Source of the DNA: Methanobacteriaceae archaeon
GTDB lineage: Archaea; Methanobacteriota; Methanobacteria; Methanobacteriales; Methanobacteriaceae
NCBI GenBank assembly: GCA_900769095.1
Contig: CAAGFH010000291.1
Span: 1 to 6,555 of the forward strand
Length of the DNA: 6,555 bases
Direction of reading: 5' to 3'
Translations under genes and position numbers: made by a program
Shown here: positions 1 through 6,151 of the stretch, piece after piece
Layout of the letters: each line of letters begins with the position of its first letter
Numbering within the stretch: position 1 is the first letter of the stretch
Notes under the pieces: model-generated
Told to the model about the DNA's origin: nothing
Seen by the model: the letters and a program-made list of their open reading frames with translations, nothing else
The model's database searches: none

Positions 1-698
1 AATTCATCTTTCATTTCTAAGACATCAGGAATACTAGCAGTGTTTACTTGATTAACAATAGATTTAACATCTTTAAAGTCAATTTGTTTTGCATCTAATG
101 CTAAGATTTCTTCAATTGAAAAACTGCTTAAATCAGTTCCAGCTTTGAGCATTTCTAAACCATATTCTTCTGCATCGATTTCTGCAATTTCTGCGAGTTT
201 TTCAACTGCTTTTACATCATCCTCAGTAGTGGTTGGAGATTTTAAAAGTAAAGTATCGGAAATAATGGCAGATACCATTAATGTTGCCATTTCTTTTGTA
301 ATTTCAACACCATTTTCTTCATATAATTTGCATAAAATAGTTTCAGTACAACCAACAGGTTCAAATCTTAAGAATAATGGGTAAGAAGTTTCTAAAGCTA
401 ATTTGTGGTGGTCAACAACTTTTAAGATGTTTGCATTTTCTAAATTTTCAACAGATTCAGCAGGAGAGTTGTGATCTACTAAAATAACATTAGCACCATC
501 TTCAACACTTTCCAAAAGTTCTGGTACATCAATTCCCAAGTAATCTAAAATAAATTCAGTTTCTTTATTGATATTTCCTAATCTGTATGCTTGAGCTTCA
601 CTGTTGCCTAATTCTTTTTCTAAGTTAGCCATTACTAAACTTGAAGTAATTGAATCACTATCCGGACTTTTGTGTCCAAAAACAAATGTTTTAACCAT
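1..698 (-). CDS. ppaC: Manganese-dependent (family II) inorganic pyrophosphatase, C-terminus cut by window edge
   Basis: This cytoplasmic enzyme hydrolyses pyrophosphate to two phosphates and so pulls biosynthetic reactions forward. 232 complete codons are present; the family is about 305-310 residues, so the substrate-binding C-terminal lobe with its SRKK motif lies outside the window. Visible DHH-superfamily metal ligands are the GHKSPDSDS motif at 8-16 (H9, D13, D15), D75 in LVDHNS, the DHH motif at 96-98, and D148 in ISDTLLLKSPT. No CBS-domain insertion is seen in the visible part, unlike some archaeal and clostridial relatives. The ATG at 698 is preceded by GAGG at 711-708 with 9 nt spacing. 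It is on the same strand as nifB but separated by 117 nt containing T-runs, so it is probably transcribed separately. Family assignment is secure from the complete motif set. Confidence 0.96.
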   Translation of the reverse strand, partial: MVKTFVFGHKSPDSDSITSSLVMANLEKELGNSEAQAYRLGNINKETEFILDYLGIDVPELLESVEDGANVILVDHNSPAESVENLENANILKVVDHHKLALETSYPLFLRFEPVGCTETILCKLYEENGVEITKEMATLMVSAIISDTLLLKSPTTTEDDVKAVEKLAEIAEIDAEEYGLEMLKAGTDLSSFSIEEILALDAKQIDFKDVKSIVNQVNTASIPDVLEMKDE

Positions 699-763
699 AT
701 TATCTTTCCTCAATAATTAATAAAATAAAAATTATATCAGTTAATAATATTTCTTGTTCATCC

Positions 764-784
764 ATATTTAATATTACTATAAAA
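764..784 (-). promoter_or_regulatory. Possible promoter region of ppaC
   Basis: Two AT-rich TATA-like stretches (TTTTATAG at 784-777 and TTAAATAT at 771-764) lie just past the T-runs behind nifB. Either would give a leader of roughly 40-60 nt before the pyrophosphatase start. A third candidate at 738-731 (GATATAAT) is too close, because its start site would fall on the Shine-Dalgarno. Base composition here is so AT-rich that none of these is distinctive. Confidence 0.25.
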
Positions 785-788
785 TATG

Positions 789-811
789 AAAAAAATAATA
801 AAATAAAAAAA
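789..811 (-). terminator. T-run transcription terminator behind nifB
   Basis: On the minus strand, T7 at 811-805 begins 4 nt after the nifB stop codon and is followed by a mixed T/A stretch and a second T7 at 795-789. No hairpin precedes the runs. Archaeal RNA polymerase terminates efficiently at non-template T-runs without a stem-loop, so this fits the end of the mmp-nifB unit. The weak point is that AT-rich intergenic DNA produces such runs by chance. Confidence 0.5.
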
Positions 812-815
812 GTAT

Positions 816-1682
816 TTAGTAATGACTTTGTGGAGTCATTCCTAAATGATGGTCTTCGCTTTTCTTACCAGGAATACCATATGCATCTGCTCTACATTGA
901 GTACATGCTCTAAATACAGGAATAATTTCTTCAACTTCTTCTCTGACTTTTTCCATCATTGAACAGTCAGGTCTTTGTAAGTCTTTCATTTTTCCTAATG
1001 GAATTAATGGTAAGACGTTCATTAAGTTAGCACCACGTTTTTCAACTTCACGTGCAATCTCAACGATGTGTTCATCATTAACTGTAGGTATTAATACAGA
1101 GTTAACTTTAACAACTAAACCATTAGCAGCTGCTTTTTCAACACCTTCTAATTGATTTTTGATTAAAATTTCTACAGCTTCACGACCTTTGTAGACTTTT
1201 CCTTCGTATTTGATAAATGAATAAATTTTTTCTGCAATTTCAGGATCAATTGCATTTATTGTTACGGTAACAGAGTTTACTCCAAGCTCAGCAAGTCTGT
1301 CTGCGTATTTTGGAAGTAAAAGTCCGTTAGTACTCATACATTTTATCAAATCAGGTTGTTCTTTTGCTAATTTTTCAAAGAATTCAAATGTTTCTTCGTT
1401 AGCAAGTGAATCACCAGGTCCTGCTACTCCAACAACAGCAATTGGACCATCTGCGGTAACATCATTAATATGAGTAATTGCATCATCAGGATTCATGATA
1501 CAACTTGTTACACCAGGCCTATCTTCTTCATTGTTGATGTCTCTTGTACAGAAGTTACAAAAGATATTACATTTTGGTGCAACAGGCACGTGTGCTCTTC
1601 CTACTTTATCGTGCATTTTTTCATTGAAACAAGGGTGTGCTCTTGTAATGTGTGCAAATCTTGAACCTTTATGTTCTTTCAT
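816..1682 (-). CDS. nifB: NifB-type radical SAM cofactor (L-cluster) synthase, short archaeal form
   Basis: NifB fuses two [4Fe-4S] units and inserts a SAM-derived carbide to make the [8Fe-9S-C] NifB-co/L-cluster. In this 288-residue protein the SAM-cluster motif is C38-x3-C42-x2-C45 after the family signature HVPVAPKCN. HPCFNEKMHDK sits at 16-26, DRPGV at 54-58, CMSTNGLLLP at 115-124, VTINAIDPE at 140-148, and the C-terminal CTQCRADA at 260-267 (C260, C263). These His/Cys positions match those that hold the precursor clusters in NifB. The C-terminal NifX-like domain of many bacterial NifBs is absent, as in archaeal forms. The longest reading opens at a GTG (1688), only 2 nt from AGGAGG (1696-1691); the ATG at 1682 has ideal 8 nt spacing and is chosen. 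It follows the MCR-activation gene mmp17, and no nif structural gene is present. A role in supplying MCR activation is inferred. Confidence 0.93.
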   Translation of the reverse strand: MKEHKGSRFAHITRAHPCFNEKMHDKVGRAHVPVAPKCNIFCNFCTRDINNEEDRPGVTSCIMNPDDAITHINDVTADGPIAVVGVAGPGDSLANEETFEFFEKLAKEQPDLIKCMSTNGLLLPKYADRLAELGVNSVTVTINAIDPEIAEKIYSFIKYEGKVYKGREAVEILIKNQLEGVEKAAANGLVVKVNSVLIPTVNDEHIVEIAREVEKRGANLMNVLPLIPLGKMKDLQRPDCSMMEKVREEVEEIIPVFRACTQCRADAYGIPGKKSEDHHLGMTPQSHY

Positions 1683-1690
1683 AATCACAT

Positions 1691-1696
1691 CCTCCT
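1691..1696 (-). promoter_or_regulatory. Shine-Dalgarno deciding the nifB start
   Basis: AGGAGG on the minus strand lies 8 nt before the ATG at 1682 but only 2 nt before the in-frame GTG at 1688. An out-of-frame ATG directly followed by TGA sits at 1690-1688. The spacing favours 1682, shortening the longest reading frame by two residues. Confidence 0.85.
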
Positions 1697-1705
1697 TAAA
1701 ATATA

Positions 1706-1719
1706 ACCATTGTTATGGT
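1706..1719. repeat. Small inverted repeat between the nifB TATA box and its ribosome-binding site
   Basis: ACCAT-tgtt-ATGGT forms a perfect 5-bp inverted repeat with a 4-nt spacer. It begins about 10 bp downstream of the TATA-like box and covers the expected transcription start region, a common position for archaeal repressor operators. The arms are short and no known regulator motif is recognised, so this is only a candidate. Confidence 0.3.
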
Positions 1720-1728
1720 ACAGTTGAG

Positions 1729-1742
1729 TATATAAACTTTTC
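1729..1742 (-). promoter_or_regulatory. nifB promoter (BRE plus TATA box)
   Basis: On the minus strand GAAAAG (1742-1737, BRE-like purine/A-rich) is directly followed by TTTATATA (1736-1729), a near-consensus methanogen TATA box. A start about 25 nt downstream would fall near 1705, giving a leader of roughly 20 nt with the AGGAGG correctly inside it. The BRE begins on the last base of the mmp17 stop codon. nifB can therefore be transcribed independently of the mmp genes, although read-through from them is also possible. No GGAA-N6-TTCC (NrpR nitrogen operator) occurs between mmp17 and nifB. Confidence 0.7.
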
Positions 1743-2302
1743 TACATGCCTTTGTTAAGTTCATCAATATACTCATGTGCTTTCTCAATCCAAGCATCCA
1801 TAATTAACTCATCAGTAGCAACAACAGCTATAATATCTTCAGTGGACAAATCCTTAATGATTTTGAATCCTTCAGGTAAAATCCTGAATATTGCGTCGTA
1901 GATACGTCTTTGTAAGTTTGAATGAGGGTCATCAACTATAAGAGTGTTTAAATCTGTGTGATCTCCACTAATTTCAAGTTGGTATCTATTTGGCTGATAG
2001 ATTTCATCTCTTGAAAACCTTTTCCATAACTCTTTGAGAATATTTGGAAGGTAGTTTTCGTTATCTATCAAGATAGTTGTAACATCTTTTTGTTTGTTGT
2101 ACATTAAATTAGCAACATCTTCAAATAGAATAACACTTGAGGTTTTCCTCATTTTAATAGCTAAAACAAATACAGGGTCATCAGGATTAACATAAGCTTT
2201 TAAATCCTCAACAGAAGAACCAAGCACCAAATCCTGGAAAATCTGTTTAATGATGATTTCATAAACTTCTGCTCCCTTTTTGTCATAACATTCAACTAAC
2301 AT
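1742..2302 (-). CDS. mmp17: Methanogenesis marker protein 17 (MCR activation complex subunit)
   Basis: This 186-residue soluble protein has no signal peptide or membrane segment and belongs to the methanogenesis marker 17 family. Mmp17 has been purified as part of the ATP-dependent MCR activation complex with McrC, Mmp7, Mmp3 and component A2. Recognisable stretches include the N-terminal LVECYDKKGAEVYE at 2-15, FVLAIKMRKTSS at 45-56, DVTTILIDNENYLPNIL at 73-89 and a conserved-looking LIVDDPHSNLQRRIYDAIF at 121-139. It has a single cysteine, C5, so any cluster contact would need partner subunits. The frame extends to a TTG at 2305, but the ATG at 2302 is chosen. The Shine-Dalgarno is poor (GGGTTGAT region, about 8 nt upstream), unlike its neighbours, which may lower expression or reflect re-initiation after mmp15, whose stop is 25 nt upstream. 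Confidence 0.85.
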   Translation of the reverse strand: MLVECYDKKGAEVYEIIIKQIFQDLVLGSSVEDLKAYVNPDDPVFVLAIKMRKTSSVILFEDVANLMYNKQKDVTTILIDNENYLPNILKELWKRFSRDEIYQPNRYQLEISGDHTDLNTLIVDDPHSNLQRRIYDAIFRILPEGFKIIKDLSTEDIIAVVATDELIMDAWIEKAHEYIDELNKGM

Positions 2303-2327
2303 CAAATCAACCCATTATTTAAATTAT

Positions 2328-3566
2328 TTATTTGTCTTGTCTGTGTCCCATTCCAGATACTAAAAGAGCGCATCCTACAGCACCGATATGTTGAGAGTAT
2401 TCAGGTACAATAACTTCAATTCCACCTAAAGTTTCACTTACAGCTTCAACAAGTCCGGAAATTAAACTTGTTCCACCTACTTGGATTAAAGGTTCACGGA
2501 TGTCAATTTCTTGAAGTTGTTGTTCATAAACTTGTTCAGCTACAGAGTGACATGCTGCTGCAGCAACATCTGCTTTTGAACCACCAGCTGCTAATGTAGT
2601 AACAAGGTCTTGAATACCAAATACAATACAGTATGAGTTCAAGATAGCGTTTCTCCAGTCTCCTTGTACCGCAAGAGGACCTAATTCAGTAATATCAACA
2701 TCTAACCTACGGGAAGTCATATCCAAGAATCTTCCGGATGCTCCTGCACAGATACCGCCCATGGTAAAGTTATCAGGAATACCATTGTTTACGGTAATTA
2801 CCTTGTTATCCATACCACCAATATCTAATACAGTAGCTTCGCCTTTTTGACGGTCAGCCAAGTATACTGCACCTTTTGCGTTAACAGACAATTCTTCCTG
2901 AACAAGTTCTGCACCGAATTTTTCACCCATTGTGAATCTACCATAACCAGTAGTTCCAAGACCGTCAATATCTTTCCAGTCATATCCTGTGCCCTCAAAT
3001 GCTTCAGCAGCTGCAATTTTTGCAGATTCAATGATATCTTTGGTAGAAGTCCAACCAGTTCCGATAACTTCATTGTTTTCCATAAGAACTGCTTTTGTAG
3101 TTGTTGAACCTGAATCTAAACCAAGAGTAAGTCCTTCTTGTTTTTCACGAGCAAGAATGTTTCTACGAGTAACAGTAGTAGTTAATGCTTCCATACGGAT
3201 GAACAATTCATCAGCTTTTGTTCTTTCAGTAAATGAATAGGTAACTACAGGAATACGTGTGTTGTTTTGAATAAATCTTCTTACTTCATTTCTAACTAAT
3301 GCTGCTTCTGCACATCTAAAACAGGTTGCAATAAATACTGCATCAGGTTTACATCTTCCTTCAACAATAGCCATTGCTCTTGCAATCATTAATTTTAAAC
3401 TTGAACTTTGAGCTGAAAATCCGAATTTTTCATAGGATTCATCAATGTAATCTAAATCAATTTCTGGAAGAATAATTTCAGAACCAAATTTGTTTGCTGC
3501 TTTTTCAATTTCCTTTTGAATTCCACTATATTCTGTTCCACATGAAACTAAAGCAATTTTTACCAT
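2328..3566 (-). CDS. mmp15: Methanogenesis marker protein 15: ASKHA-type ATPase/reductive activase with extra N-terminal domain
   Basis: This 412-residue protein belongs to the BadF/BadG/BcrA/HgdC family of Fe-S ATPases. The C-terminal part carries the ASKHA nucleotide motifs: phosphate-1 [13 protein letters not shown] at 149-161, phosphate-2 [12 protein letters not shown] at 246-257, and adenosine motif [14 protein letters not shown] at 363-376. C273 ([14 protein letters not shown]) and C313 (NSYCIVFG) match the two cysteines that bind a [4Fe-4S] cluster across the dimer interface in HgdC. This suggests ATP-driven delivery of low-potential electrons. Residues 1-140 form a separate domain with C9, C72, C82 and C85 that distantly recalls the C-terminal part of HgdB-type dehydratase subunits (inferred). 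The GAGGAGG for its start lies inside the Glu codons ending mmp5, 8 nt before the ATG. The target in methanogens is not established; context points to MCR activation or cluster handling. Confidence 0.9.
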   Translation of the reverse strand: MVKIALVSCGTEYSGIQKEIEKAANKFGSEIILPEIDLDYIDESYEKFGFSAQSSSLKLMIARAMAIVEGRCKPDAVFIATCFRCAEAALVRNEVRRFIQNNTRIPVVTYSFTERTKADELFIRMEALTTTVTRRNILAREKQEGLTLGLDSGSTTTKAVLMENNEVIGTGWTSTKDIIESAKIAAAEAFEGTGYDWKDIDGLGTTGYGRFTMGEKFGAELVQEELSVNAKGAVYLADRQKGEATVLDIGGMDNKVITVNNGIPDNFTMGGICAGASGRFLDMTSRRLDVDITELGPLAVQGDWRNAILNSYCIVFGIQDLVTTLAAGGSKADVAAAACHSVAEQVYEQQLQEIDIREPLIQVGGTSLISGLVEAVSETLGGIEVIVPEYSQHIGAVGCALLVSGMGHRQDK

Positions 3567-3569
3567 TAT

Positions 3570-4025
3570 TTATTCCTCCTCAGTAGTTTTATCAAGGGAA
3601 TCAATAAACTCGTTAATTGAATTCACCATAACATAAGTTTCATCTTGATTATCAGGGTATTTTAATTCTAAAACTGGAATACCTTTGTTTCTAAGTAAAA
3701 ATATTGATAATTCGTTAGTTCTTGCACAACCAACACAACCGAAACCATATGGAGCACCGTCAACAACAATAGCTGCTTCAGCTTCGTCTATGAGTGGTCC
3801 AATAATAGACATTCTTCCACGTACACCAGAAGGCACTTCAATAGCTGCGTATTTAAGTCCTATAAGTGGGTCTTCTTCGGTAATATTCATTGGTGGAGAA
3901 TCAATTTCCGGGTCTTTAATTTTTTGTCTAATTTGTTTTTGAAGAACTAAAGGAGTGTGACCTTTTCTTTCAATTAAGTCTGCTAAAATTAATGAATTTG
4001 GAGGATATACAGCGATTTTAACCAT
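3570..4025 (-). CDS. mmp5: Methanogenesis marker protein 5 (function unknown, CxxC)
   Basis: This 151-residue soluble protein is recognised as the methanogenesis marker 5 family by sequence and by its place in the array. It opens with [23 protein letters not shown], a Rossmann-like beta-alpha start, and has a [26 protein letters not shown] segment at 65-90. [12 protein letters not shown] follows, with C97 and C100 as a CxxC pair, then a second beta-alpha-like unit near the C-terminus. The glycine-rich CxxC could bind a metal or Fe-S cluster or serve as a redox dithiol; no biochemical role is known. The AGGTGA Shine-Dalgarno (4035-4030) overlaps the mmp6 stop codon, and the stop is 3 nt from the mmp15 start, indicating tight coupling with both neighbours. 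The acidic C-terminus (TTEEE) doubles as the mmp15 ribosome-binding site. Confidence 0.85.
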   Translation of the reverse strand: MVKIAVYPPNSLILADLIERKGHTPLVLQKQIRQKIKDPEIDSPPMNITEEDPLIGLKYAAIEVPSGVRGRMSIIGPLIDEAEAAIVVDGAPYGFGCVGCARTNELSIFLLRNKGIPVLELKYPDNQDETYVMVNSINEFIDSLDKTTEEE

Positions 4026-4033
4026 AATTTCAC

Positions 4034-4504
4034 CTATTCTTTTTTATCTAAACATTCATCTAATATTTTTTTAAATTCGTCAACAGCAAGTGGTTTTTTC
4101 TCTTCGATTTCAACTTCTTTAGGATTTTCTAAAGCTTCTGAGACAAAACCAAGTATTTGAAATTCTTTTTCCATTTGATGGAAACCTTCTCTTGGACCAA
4201 ACCTATGACCTCTGCATCTTCTAGGGTCTCCAGGTGCAAATCCTCTTTCTTTTGTGAAAATGTGATTTGGATCAAGTTTTCTAATCTCTTCAATAGCTTT
4301 GTAGACATCTTCACTTTTTCCACTAATCATTGATCCATAACAGGTATTTTTAATTGTGAGTGGTAAATCAAGCATGTGAAACTCATTTACAACTTGTTGT
4401 TCGCTTACATGAGCTCCAGGACCGATAAAAATCATACGAGTAATTACGTCAGGATCCCAGTCTTCACTACCTAATTCAGGACTCATTGTTAGATTCTGCA
4501 ACAT
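4034..4504 (-). CDS. mmp6: Methanogenesis marker protein 6 (function unknown)
   Basis: This 156-residue soluble protein is recognised as the methanogenesis marker 6 family. Visible features are [17 protein letters not shown] at 22-38, [10 protein letters not shown] at 53-62 with C55, and a Gly/Arg/Pro-rich [20 protein letters not shown] at 92-111 with C97. A charged C-terminal tail follows (Glu/Lys-rich from about 125). The basic Cys-containing loop could contact a cluster, cofactor or partner protein; no activity is known. The start at 4504 is supported by AAGGAG (4519-4514, 9 nt spacing) and makes a 29-nt overlap with mmp3 in another frame. An internal ATG at 4486 would cut the overlap to 11 nt but has no Shine-Dalgarno. 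The stop is 8 nt before mmp5. Confidence 0.83.
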   Translation of the reverse strand: MLQNLTMSPELGSEDWDPDVITRMIFIGPGAHVSEQQVVNEFHMLDLPLTIKNTCYGSMISGKSEDVYKAIEEIRKLDPNHIFTKERGFAPGDPRRCRGHRFGPREGFHQMEKEFQILGFVSEALENPKEVEIEEKKPLAVDEFKKILDECLDKKE

Positions 4505-6023
4505 AAACTACAACTCCTTCTTTTAGTTTTTCAAGATAATCATAATCTGATGTGATATCACCAATTATATTTGTTGATTCAAAGTTTTCTGCAGTAGGTC
4601 CGAATTCTACGTTATCTTCAAATCTAACACCGATTAAACCAACACTTTTAGATGCCATGTTGGTAATTCCGATTTGACCTCTGATAACTTTGTCAACAGG
4701 ATTGTTTTCAGGAATTAAACCTTTAGCAGCTTTTTTGTCTCCTTCAAATATTACAATATGCATTCCAGGAACAGCAAAGTGGATTTTGATTTGACCCACA
4801 GGATTTTCCAAAAGTCCAGATAATAACTTGAAGTATCTTACAGACCTTGGTGCATTATCTACAAATTTAATTGTACATAAGTCTTCTTTCTTAATAGCTT
4901 TAGTTGTAACTTTTCCTTCTTTTAAAATGTCAATTGTATGTTTAGGAGTCTGCTCGACAATTACTGCATCATCATCTTCAAGTCCATCGATTATATGTTC
5001 AACACCAGCTTCACTTAAGATATTTTTAACTTCAGCCTGGGTTTTATTTAATAACATTAATCTTTCTTGTTCAGATTTAACAGTGACAAATTCTCCTTCT
5101 TTTGCAATGTCAATAAGTTCCATACCATTTACTATATGTCCAACAGTAGTATGGTTTGGAGACAATACTCTATTTTCACGGTAAATGAAAAGTTTTCCAA
5201 CACCTACACCATCATTTCTAATAGTGAGTGTACCTCTATTTCTTTTTGTGATGTGTTCTTTTGGTTTTTCAAGACCTGCAAGTTCATAAAAACCTAAGAA
5301 TGATTCACTGTCGTATGAAACTTTAATTTTACCATCTTTAACAAGTGCAAATAAATGTTCCACACAAATTGGAGATTCCTCATCAAATTCAAATGAGATA
5401 TAAGTGTACAATTCATTATTTTCTTCTAAAACAGTATTTAAGTCAGAAATTGCCGCACTATCAGTGGTTACACTTCTTTCAATAATAGGTTCGATACCTG
5501 TAATTACATCATCCTCAGTTAAATTGTCCAAAGTCTTTTTACCACCAATGACATGAGCGAAAATACCTTTGTTGTGCTCAGGTACACTGTAGACATTGGT
5601 TGTATTTTCTTTAAGCAATATTAAATGAGTAGATTCATTACTAAAACCTGATAAACTTAAAACAACATCTCCCTCATAATATTTATGTTCATCTGAAGTA
5701 GGTTCAAGATCAGTTACAACAGGACCAATAGCAACTTCAGTTGTAGTGGACCATCTAATACTTAAATCAACAAATTCATCATATTGATTCTTCCATAAAT
5801 CAACAAGAGGTTTTGCTTCTTCAGATTCGTCTAATTGGATAATAATGAACCCTTTAGTAGTTTTAATTTTATATTTACTAATATTTTTTTCAAGTTCTTT
5901 TTTACCTTTAATTAGACAGACAATACTACCAGGAGTATATGGAGCATTAGTCTCTTCAATTACGTCTTGAATTGTAGAACCTTCTGCTACATTAAATTCT
6001 TCACCATTAATTTTAATTAACAT
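4476..6023 (-). CDS. mmp3: Methanogenesis marker protein 3 (UPF0288; MCR activation complex subunit)
   Basis: This 515-residue soluble protein is the UPF0288/methanogenesis marker 3 family, usual length about 500. Mmp3 co-purifies with McrC, Mmp7, Mmp17 and A2 in the complex that reduces F430 nickel in MCR. Residues 1-65 look like a small beta-grasp (ubiquitin/ThiS-like) domain: [12 protein letters not shown], then GSIVCLIKG. Two segments resemble cyclophilin-type peptidyl-prolyl isomerase cores: about 100-185 ([19 protein letters not shown] at 150-168) and 210-310 ([20 protein letters not shown] at 291-310). Residues 325-360 ([20 protein letters not shown]) faintly recall a PASTA-like fold. 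Cysteines are only C36, C220 and C383. The frame can be extended to a TTG at 6035, but GGGAG at 6033-6029 would lie inside that extension and is placed to serve the ATG at 6023. It is first in the minus-strand array. Confidence 0.9.
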   Translation of the reverse strand: MLIKINGEEFNVAEGSTIQDVIEETNAPYTPGSIVCLIKGKKELEKNISKYKIKTTKGFIIIQLDESEEAKPLVDLWKNQYDEFVDLSIRWSTTTEVAIGPVVTDLEPTSDEHKYYEGDVVLSLSGFSNESTHLILLKENTTNVYSVPEHNKGIFAHVIGGKKTLDNLTEDDVITGIEPIIERSVTTDSAAISDLNTVLEENNELYTYISFEFDEESPICVEHLFALVKDGKIKVSYDSESFLGFYELAGLEKPKEHITKRNRGTLTIRNDGVGVGKLFIYRENRVLSPNHTTVGHIVNGMELIDIAKEGEFVTVKSEQERLMLLNKTQAEVKNILSEAGVEHIIDGLEDDDAVIVEQTPKHTIDILKEGKVTTKAIKKEDLCTIKFVDNAPRSVRYFKLLSGLLENPVGQIKIHFAVPGMHIVIFEGDKKAAKGLIPENNPVDKVIRGQIGITNMASKSVGLIGVRFEDNVEFGPTAENFESTNIIGDITSDYDYLEKLKEGVVVYVAESNNES

Positions 6024-6069
6024 ATAATCTCCCAATTAAAAATTTCAATAATAGTTTATATTTATAATC

Positions 6070-6083
6070 TTTTTATATATTAA
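6070..6083 (-). promoter_or_regulatory. Probable promoter of the mmp3-6-5-15-17 array
   Basis: On the minus strand an AT-only BRE-like stretch runs into ATATATAAAA (6080-6071). A start site about 25 nt downstream would be near 6050, leaving a leader of about 27 nt with the GGGAG at its end. A second option, TTATAAATATAAAC around 6067-6054, would give a very short leader that barely includes the Shine-Dalgarno. Overall AT-richness limits confidence. Confidence 0.5.
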
Positions 6084-6104
6084 ATTTATTTGACAACACC
6101 AAAA

Positions 6105-6112
6105 TTATATTA
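6105..6112 (+). promoter_or_regulatory. Probable promoter of the secreted nuclease gene
   Basis: TTATATTA preceded by CCAAAA (BRE-like, 6099-6104) would place transcription start near 6132 and a leader of about 20 nt that contains AAAGGAGG. The stronger-looking TTTTATATAT at 6071-6080 also reads as a TATA box on the plus strand and would give a leader of about 50 nt. Confidence 0.4.
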
Positions 6113-6151
6113 ACACATAATGATAACAATATCTTAAAGGAGGAAAAATAA

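Noticed and set aside
145..384. Plus-strand open frame of 79 codons, rich in Ser and Ile
   Set aside because: It is entirely antisense to the pyrophosphatase, whose metal-ligand motifs are intact; there is no ribosome-binding site or recognisable domain.
700..765. A 21-codon minus-strand frame (hydrophobic core, ATG at 765, stop 1 nt before the pyrophosphatase ATG) that could be a leader peptide
   Set aside because: It has no Shine-Dalgarno, its composition is what AT-rich spacer DNA gives by chance, and the likely transcript may not include its start. Only conservation in relatives would revive it.
816..1682. NifB as evidence that the organism fixes nitrogen
   Set aside because: No nitrogenase structural or scaffold gene is in the window, and the gene's neighbours all belong to MCR maturation.
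1683..1688. GTG start two codons upstream for nifB
   Set aside because: It is only 2 nt from AGGAGG, whereas the ATG at 1682 has 8 nt spacing.
4484..4486. Internal ATG as alternative mmp6 start, reducing overlap with mmp3
   Set aside because: No Shine-Dalgarno precedes it, while AAGGAG is correctly placed for the ATG at 4504.
4828..5297. Plus-strand open frames opposite mmp3
   Set aside because: They are antisense shadows of a well-supported 515-residue gene and have compositions expected from reverse complement of its codons.
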